Shown piece after piece: positions 21,908 to 26,527 of a DNA stretch of 26,527 nucleotides. How positions within the stretch are numbered: position 1 is the stretch's first letter; each line of letters starts with the position of its first letter. The translations under genes were made by a program, and so were the position numbers. The notes beneath the pieces are model-generated. The model saw nothing but the letters and a program-made list of their open reading frames with translations, had not been told where the DNA came from and made no database searches. The stretch comes from Elusimicrobiota bacterium (lineage in GTDB: Bacteria > CAYTYR01 > UBA6262). The stretch is from contig PMCA01000028.1 in the NCBI GenBank assembly GCA_003153935.1, positions 1 to 26,527 of the forward strand, written 5' to 3'.

Positions 21908-22438
21908 ATGGCGAAACGCTGGTATGTTCTACACACTTATACGGGCCACGAGGACAGGGTTAAGGAAAATTTACAGAACCTGGTGGTCACCAAGGGCTTG
22001 CAGGATAAGATCTTCGGCGTCCTGGTCCCTACGGAAGAAGTGGTAGAGATCAAGAATAATAAGAAGAAGATCTACACCCGGAAGTTTTTCCCCGGATATG
22101 TGCTCGTAGAGATGGATATGGACGAGCAGGTCTGGGGCATAATACGTACTACGCCCGGTATTACGGGATTTCTGGGCGGGCATACTCCGGTACCCCTGCC
22201 AGACGAAGAGATCAAAAACATCCTGGATCTGACCAACAAAGAACACGCGGCCAAACCTAAGCCGGCGATCATATTTGAGAAGAACGAAAATATCCGTATT
22301 ATTGAGGGGCCTTTCAGCAATTTTGCCGGTATAGTGGAAGAGGTTAATTTAGAGCGCGCCAAATTAAAAGTAATGGTGACGATCTTCGGACGGGCCACAC
22401 CGGTGGAGCTGGATTTCCTGCAGGTAGAGAAAATATAA
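21908..22438 (+). CDS. nusG: Transcription elongation/antitermination factor NusG
   Basis: This 176-residue protein has an NGN domain (KRWYVLHTYTGHEDRVKENL, then FFPGYVLVEMDMDEQVW and TPGITGFLGG) that binds RNA polymerase. A C-terminal KOW domain follows (NIRIIEGPFSNFAGIVEEVN.. ERAKLKVMVTIFGR..PVELDFLQVEKI) that links to S10 or Rho. The length is normal. AAGGAAGG precedes the ATG. Confidence 0.96.
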   Translation: MAKRWYVLHTYTGHEDRVKENLQNLVVTKGLQDKIFGVLVPTEEVVEIKNNKKKIYTRKFFPGYVLVEMDMDEQVWGIIRTTPGITGFLGGHTPVPLPDEEIKNILDLTNKEHAAKPKPAIIFEKNENIRIIEGPFSNFAGIVEEVNLERAKLKVMVTIFGRATPVELDFLQVEKI

Positions 22439-22445
22439 ACATTAG

Positions 22446-22490
22446 CGATTGCAGCGGCAATCAAAAAAACACTGCAATCGTATTTTTATC
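22446..22490 (+). terminator. Terminator/attenuator between nusG and rplK
   Basis: CGATTGCAG (22446-22454) pairs with CTGCAATCG (22472-22480), followed by TATTTTTATC. It lies between nusG and rplK, so it may be a partial terminator that lets the ribosomal genes be tuned. Confidence 0.8.
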
Positions 22491-22521
22491 GGTTCAACCA
22501 TTAATTTAAGGAGTTTAGTAA

Positions 22522-22947
22522 ATGGCTAAGAAAGTAAAAGCGGTAGTAAAACTGCAGATCCCCGCGGGATCAGCTACACCCGCGCCGCCGGTAGGACCGG
22601 CTTTAGGTCAGCAGGGCGTCAATATCATGGAATTCTGCAAACAGTTCAACGCCAAGACGGCCAGTCAAGAGCAGGGGATCATCATCCCGGTGATCATCAC
22701 CGTATTTGAGGATCGCAGCTTCACCTTTATCACCAAGGTGCCTCCGGTAGCCATCCTGTTAAAAAAGGCGGCCGGCATTGCCGTCGCCAGCGGTGAGCCT
22801 AACCGTAAAAAGATCGGAAAAGTTTCCAAAGATAAGGTCAAAGAGATCGCTATCCAGAAGATGGCCGATCTGAATGCCAATGACGTGGCTGCCGCCATAA
22901 AGATGGTAGAGGGTACAGCCCGGTCCATGGGGATAGAAATAGAATAA
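22522..22947 (+). CDS. rplK: Ribosomal protein L11
   Basis: This 141-residue protein binds the GTPase-associated centre of 23S rRNA. It begins [41 protein letters not shown] (quoted in parts), with the proline-rich [10 protein letters not shown] hinge typical of L11, and [18 protein letters not shown] later. The length is exactly that of the family. AAGGAG precedes the start. Confidence 0.97.
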   Translation: MAKKVKAVVKLQIPAGSATPAPPVGPALGQQGVNIMEFCKQFNAKTASQEQGIIIPVIITVFEDRSFTFITKVPPVAILLKKAAGIAVASGEPNRKKIGKVSKDKVKEIAIQKMADLNANDVAAAIKMVEGTARSMGIEIE

Positions 22948-22955
22948 ATATAATA

Positions 22956-22994
22956 GGTGGGAGGTCCGATGTCCATCGGACCGCTAAGACCACC
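22956..22994 (+). promoter_or_regulatory. L1-type RNA hairpin between rplK and rplA
   Basis: GGTGG (22956-22960) pairs with CCACC (22990-22994), and inside that GGTCCGATG (22963-22971) pairs with CATCGGACC (22974-22982). The GGTGGGAGG...CCGCTAAGACCACC pattern recurs between rplK and rplA in many bacteria and resembles the L1 site of 23S rRNA. A role in L1 autoregulation is inferred. Confidence 0.65.
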
Positions 22995-23005
22995 AGGGGG
23001 TAATC

Positions 23006-23710
23006 ATGTTGCACGGAAAGAAATACAACAAAGTGGTAAAATTGATCGATAAACACAAAGCCTATGTTTTAAAAGAGGCCACCGAGCTGGTAAAAAGCGC
23101 GGCGACCGCTAAGTTCGACGAAACGGTGGAGATCACCATTTGTCTGGGTATCGATCCCAAGCAGGCCGAGCAATCCATCCGCGGCGCGGTGGTTATGCCG
23201 CATGGCACCGGGAAGAGCAAAAGGGTCCTGGTCATCGCCAAGGGTGAGAAGATAAAGGAAGCCGAAGAGGCTAAAGCCGATTTCGCCGGCGCTGAAGATA
23301 TGATCGAAAAGGTCATGGGCGGCTGGCTGGATTTTGACGTGATCGTGGCTACGCCCGATGTCATGAAGGATCTTTCCAAGGCCGGCAAGATACTGGGGCC
23401 GAAAGGTTTGATGCCCAACCCCAAGGTCGGAACAGTTACTTTTGAAATAAGCAGGGCGGTAGGAGAGATCAAGAAGGGTAAAGTGGAATACCGGGCCGAC
23501 GCCTCGGCGGTTATCCATAGTATCGTGGGCAAGGTCAGCTTCCCGGCTACCAGCTTGGAAGAGAACGCCAAGGCGCTGATCGAAGCCATAGTGAAAGCCC
23601 GGCCGGCTACGGCCAAAGGCCAGTATATCAAATCCATGTCGCTGTGCTCGACCATGGGCCCCGGCATCAAACTGGATAGCACCCAGATACTGAATTCGCT
23701 TAATAAATAG
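23006..23710 (+). CDS. rplA: Ribosomal protein L1
   Basis: This 234-residue protein is the L1-stalk component and a translational repressor of its own operon. Signatures are [34 protein letters not shown] (quoted in parts), [15 protein letters not shown], and the RKGK-type [21 protein letters not shown] near the end. The length is normal. The start at 23006 follows AGGGGG. It is adjacent to rplK with the hairpin between them. Confidence 0.97.
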   Translation: MLHGKKYNKVVKLIDKHKAYVLKEATELVKSAATAKFDETVEITICLGIDPKQAEQSIRGAVVMPHGTGKSKRVLVIAKGEKIKEAEEAKADFAGAEDMIEKVMGGWLDFDVIVATPDVMKDLSKAGKILGPKGLMPNPKVGTVTFEISRAVGEIKKGKVEYRADASAVIHSIVGKVSFPATSLEENAKALIEAIVKARPATAKGQYIKSMSLCSTMGPGIKLDSTQILNSLNK

Positions 23711-23723
23711 TTAAAAAAAGTTC

Positions 23724-23752
23724 TTGACAAATAAATAGGATTCTGTTATTAT
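23724..23752 (+). promoter_or_regulatory. Promoter of rplJ-rplL-rpoB
   Basis: The -35 box is TTGACA (23724-23729) and the -10 box is TATTAT (23747-23752), with a 17-base spacer. It lies 13 bases after the rplA stop and ahead of the L10 leader. Confidence 0.85.
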
Positions 23753-23757
23753 CTAAG

Positions 23758-23910
23758 AGTCGAAGAAAGCAAGGTATCCCGGTGCTTCTTATCGGGATTA
23801 ATTCTTTTTATTATAGAGCCTGCCGAGACCAGAGAAGTAAAATGCTGTGAAAAACTTCCATCGGTAAGGGACGGAAGTTTTTTTTATTTTTATATGGGGT
23901 AGCGAGGGGA
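23758..23910 (+). promoter_or_regulatory. Ribosomal protein L10 leader
   Basis: The leader of about 150 bases before rplJ contains GCCTGCCGAGACCAGAG near 23819-23835, matching the conserved core of L10 leaders where L10(L12)4 binds. It is followed by a terminator-like hairpin at 23851-23881. This fits feedback control of rplJ-rplL by L10. Confidence 0.8.
23851..23891 (+). terminator. Attenuator hairpin in the L10 leader
   Basis: AAAACTTCC (23851-23859) pairs with GGAAGTTTT (23873-23881), followed by a long U-tract (TTTTTATTTTT). It lies within the L10 leader, just before rplJ, so it is likely an attenuator that a bound or unbound leader favours. Confidence 0.85.
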
Positions 23911-23913
23911 ATC

Positions 23914-24447
23914 ATGCCGAAAACAAAACTTATCAAAAAACAAGTAATGGAAAATCTTAAGGACAAGCTCCAGAAAGCTAACGGAGTCATTGTCACCGAA
24001 TATCAGGGCCTGAACGTGGGCGACCTGAACGACCTGCGCTCGAAATTAAGAAAAGTTTCCTGTGAATACCATATTATCCAGAATACGCTACTGCATCTGG
24101 CCAGCCAGAACAGCGACTATACCGCGATCGATGACACCCTAAAGGGTCCGACCGCGGTTTGTTTTGTTTATGGCGACCCGGTAGCTCCGGCTAAGGTGAT
24201 CATGGACTTCAAGAAGGACCATGAGAAGCTGAAAGTCAAGGCCGGATTAATAGAGAAAAAGGTGGTGAATGAGAAGGAACTGAAATCGTTGGCTAGTCTG
24301 CCTTCCCGGCAGGTATTACTATCCATGCTGGTTGGCAGGCTCCAGGCCCCGATCGCCAATCTGGTTTATGTCTTGAACGGGCCGATAAGCAAGATGGTTA
24401 ACGTGTTAGACGGAGTGAAAAAGAAAAAAGCGCAAGCTGGCGCTTAA
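23914..24447 (+). CDS. rplJ: Ribosomal protein L10
   Basis: This 177-residue protein anchors the L7/L12 stalk. It starts with KTKLIKKQVMENLKDKLQKANGVIVTEYQGL (quoted in parts), followed by the family-typical VGDLNDLRSKLRKVSCEYHIIQNTLLHLA and GPTAVCFVYGDPVAPAKVI. A Lys/Ala-rich tail (VKKKKAQAGA) ends it. It is preceded by the L10 leader and followed by rplL after 36 bases. Confidence 0.96.
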   Translation: MPKTKLIKKQVMENLKDKLQKANGVIVTEYQGLNVGDLNDLRSKLRKVSCEYHIIQNTLLHLASQNSDYTAIDDTLKGPTAVCFVYGDPVAPAKVIMDFKKDHEKLKVKAGLIEKKVVNEKELKSLASLPSRQVLLSMLVGRLQAPIANLVYVLNGPISKMVNVLDGVKKKKAQAGA

Positions 24448-24483
24448 TATAATGTAAGCGCAAATAACGAGGAGGTGCAGTAA

Positions 24484-24861
24484 ATGACTGCAGTAAACAA
24501 GGATCAAATGATCGAGTCAATTGAGAAGATGACCGTACTGGAACTATCGGAGCTGGTCAAGGCTCTCGAAGAGAAGTTCGGCGTGAGCGCGGCCCCGCAA
24601 ATGGTAGCCGCCGCCGGCGTCGCTGGAGCTGCCGCGGTAGCGGAAGAGAAGACCGATTTCACGGTCATGCTTACCGGTTTCGGAGCCAACAAGATCGGCG
24701 TGATCAAAGTGGTCAGAGAACTGACCGGCTTAGGTCTGAAGGAAGCCAAGGACCTGGTGGAGGGCGTACCTAAACCAGTCAAAGAGGGCTTGCCTAAAGA
24801 TCAGGCTGCCGAGATGAAAAAGAAACTGGAAGATTCCGGCGCGACTGTCGAGTTAAAGTAA
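24484..24861 (+). CDS. rplL: Ribosomal protein L7/L12
   Basis: This 125-residue stalk protein recruits translation GTPases. It has an N-terminal dimerisation helix ([29 protein letters not shown]), an Ala-rich hinge ([15 protein letters not shown]), and a C-terminal domain with [41 protein letters not shown] (quoted in parts). The length is typical. GGAGGTG precedes the ATG. Confidence 0.97.
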   Translation: MTAVNKDQMIESIEKMTVLELSELVKALEEKFGVSAAPQMVAAAGVAGAAAVAEEKTDFTVMLTGFGANKIGVIKVVRELTGLGLKEAKDLVEGVPKPVKEGLPKDQAAEMKKKLEDSGATVELK

Positions 24862-24905
24862 TTAACCCCGACCCGTTCGGCGGAAAATTAACTAAATATT
24901 TGGTA

Positions 24906-24951
24906 AAAAAGTTTTTCTCTCTCTTTTTTATAGCAGAGAGTTAAACTTTTT
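24906..24951 (+). other. Long imperfect hairpin between rplL and rpoB
   Basis: AAAAAGTTTTTCTCTCT (24906-24922) pairs with AGAGAGTTAAACTTTTT (24935-24951) with only two T-T mismatches. The region lies between rplL and rpoB, where processing sites and partial terminators are common. It could be an RNase III-type site. Confidence 0.6.
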
Positions 24952-24989
24952 ATAATAAACTTGTTGTTAACGCGACAAATGAGGTAAAA

Positions 24990-26527
24990 ATGAGCAAAAA
25001 GAAATTGAATTTTGCCCGCATTCCTGCCATCATGGAAGTTCCGGATCTTCTGGAAATACAGAAAAGATCATACAAGGAATTCCTGCAGCGGGAGCCCGCA
25101 CCGGATAAAAGAAAATATATTGGCATTCAGGCTGCGTTCAAAGACACTTTCCCGATAACTAACTCTACCGGGACTTTGTCTTTAGAATACGTCAATTATA
25201 TTCTCGACGAGCCCGTGTATTCGGAAGAAGAATGTATCGAAAAGGACATCACTTTCTCTTCTCCGCTTAAAGCCAAGATCCGCCTCATCATCAAAGACCC
25301 GGAAGCCAAAAATAAAGTCAAAGAAGTTACCGAGCAGGAGATCTTCATCTGTGAACTGCCGTTAATGACCACTACCGGCTCGTTCATCATCAACGGCGCC
25401 CAGCGTGTGGTGGTCAGCCAATTACACCGTTCGCCGGGAGTGATTTTTGAAGAAGATGAGAATAACGCGATCTCCTCTTACGGGAAAAAACTTTACACCG
25501 CGCGCATCATCCCTTACCGGGGCGCCTGGGTGGAGTTTGAATTTGACGTCAACAACGTGTTGTACGTGCGCATCAACAAGAAGCGTAAATTCCCAGCCAC
25601 TACATTCCTGCGCGTGCTGGGTTATGAGACTGACGAAAAAGTACTCAACCTCTTTTACCAGAACCAGGAAGTTAAGGTAAAAGACAGCAAGGACAGCCAG
25701 GAAGCTCTGCTCGGAAAGTACCTGGCCAGCGACGTGATCAATCCGAAGACTGGCGAGATACTGGTAGACGCGGCCAAGGAGATCACCAAGGAAATATATG
25801 AGCTGCTGCTTAAAGAAAAAGCAGAAAAAGTAAAATTACTGGTGATCGATCCGCAGATCAATAACGTCGCCATTCTCAACACCATCAAGAAAGACCCCAT
25901 TAAATCCAATCGCGAAGTGGCCCTGGAGATATTCAAGAAACTGCGGCCCTTCGATTTCCTGGGCACGGAAATGGCCCAGAATTACCTGCAGGAACTGCTG
26001 TTCACCAATCCCAAGAAATACGACCTGGGCAAGGTGGGCCGGTATAAACTGAATAAAAAATTGCATTTACAGGTCGCCGAAGCCAAGCGCACCCTGACCA
26101 CCGATGATATCATCCAGACCATGAAGTATGTTATCGACCTGAACAACGGTATCAGCGAGATCAAGGACAACCACGGCAAGATCGTGGAACGCCGCATCAT
26201 CGACGACATCGACCATCTTGGTAACCGGCGCGTCCGCTCGGTAGGGGAACTGCTGGAGAACCAGTTCCGCATCGGCCTGTCGCACATGGAGAGGCTGATC
26301 CGTGAAAAAATGAACATCAAGGACCTGGAGAACATTACTCCGCGCGACCTGATCAATACATCGCCGATCGTCGCGGTTATCCGGAAGTTCTTCGGTTCCA
26401 GCCAATTATCGCAATTCATGGACCAGACCAATCCGCTGGCGGAGCTGACCCACAAACGCCGGTTGAGCGCGCTCGGACCAGGCGGTTTGAACCGCAAAAG
26501 AGCGGGCTTCGAAGTCCGCGACGTGCA
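24990..26527 (+). CDS. rpoB: RNA polymerase beta subunit (5' part)
   Basis: The frame from ATG 24990 is open to the window end (512 codons and part of one) and has no stop, so the gene continues past the window. Family segments in order: [21 protein letters not shown] near the start, [30 protein letters not shown] (quoted in parts), and the rifampicin-region residues [34 protein letters not shown] (quoted in parts) at the end. At the E. coli D516, H526 and S531 equivalents the residues are the sensitive-type D, H and S. GAGG precedes the start. Beta forms the catalytic cleft of RNA polymerase. Confidence 0.98.
   Translation, partial: MSKKKLNFARIPAIMEVPDLLEIQKRSYKEFLQREPAPDKRKYIGIQAAFKDTFPITNSTGTLSLEYVNYILDEPVYSEEECIEKDITFSSPLKAKIRLIIKDPEAKNKVKEVTEQEIFICELPLMTTTGSFIINGAQRVVVSQLHRSPGVIFEEDENNAISSYGKKLYTARIIPYRGAWVEFEFDVNNVLYVRINKKRKFPATTFLRVLGYETDEKVLNLFYQNQEVKVKDSKDSQEALLGKYLASDVINPKTGEILVDAAKEITKEIYELLLKEKAEKVKLLVIDPQINNVAILNTIKKDPIKSNREVALEIFKKLRPFDFLGTEMAQNYLQELLFTNPKKYDLGKVGRYKLNKKLHLQVAEAKRTLTTDDIIQTMKYVIDLNNGISEIKDNHGKIVERRIIDDIDHLGNRRVRSVGELLENQFRIGLSHMERLIREKMNIKDLENITPRDLINTSPIVAVIRKFFGSSQLSQFMDQTNPLAELTHKRRLSALGPGGLNRKRAGFEVRDV

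Noticed and set aside
23062-23730. Minus-strand ORFs opposite rplA
   Set aside because: rplA is certain from its motifs, and the antisense frames carry no domain or ribosome site.
1-26527. CRISPR arrays, insertion sequences, integrases or phage genes
   Set aside because: I found no direct-repeat arrays, transposase or integrase ORFs in the window.

Overview
The window comes from a bacterial chromosome with a Gram-negative-type envelope. Evidence for this is Sec signal peptides, two predicted outer-membrane beta-barrels, and near-consensus sigma70-like promoters. Gene content (PorV-like barrel, CHU_C/FlgD-Ig-type C-terminus, c-di-GMP-I riboswitch, ECF ATPase) would fit an uncultured lineage, but I cannot assign a phylum from sequence alone.

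Layout. (1) 1-415: the last codons of tuf, then rpmG, tRNA-Trp and a terminator. (2) 447-2054: a promoter, a structured leader and a GspE/PilB-like gene with an intact-looking MshEN (c-di-GMP-binding type) N-terminus but a ruined ATPase core. (3) 2076-7067: a promoter, a c-di-GMP-I (GEMM-I) riboswitch with an overlapping terminator, then secreted or outer-membrane genes: a carbohydrate-binding-like protein, an Ig-like protein with a FlgD/CHU_C-type tail, a PorV-like barrel, and a second Ig-like protein. (4) 7080-10194: a separately promoted 996-residue modular secreted protein (seven propeller-like repeats, CBM-like domain, FN3, shared C-terminal domain). (5) 10270-11251: rplM-rpsI. (6) 11266-11898, minus strand: a secreted protein of unknown function. 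(7) 11959-21623: a long tightly packed run argC-argJ-tsaC-ywlE-glyA-tagO/wecA-wecB-ecfA(fused)-DUF3467-outer-membrane protein. (8) 21631-26527: secE-nusG-rplK-rplA-rplJ-rplL-rpoB (rpoB runs off the end), with the expected RNA regulatory structures.

The most interesting part is regions 2-4. A c-di-GMP riboswitch appears to control export of a cell-surface module, and the adjacent upstream gene encodes a protein with a tandem 24-5-24 MshEN motif and a dead ATPase. This suggests one signal read twice, as RNA and as protein, at one locus.

A second theme is genome architecture. The familiar tuf-rpmG-trnW-secE-nusG string is split by about 21 kb of other genes. Degenerate heptanucleotide repeats occur at three places, one of them inside argJ, and a REP-like palindrome supplies the last codons of the ECF ATPase gene.
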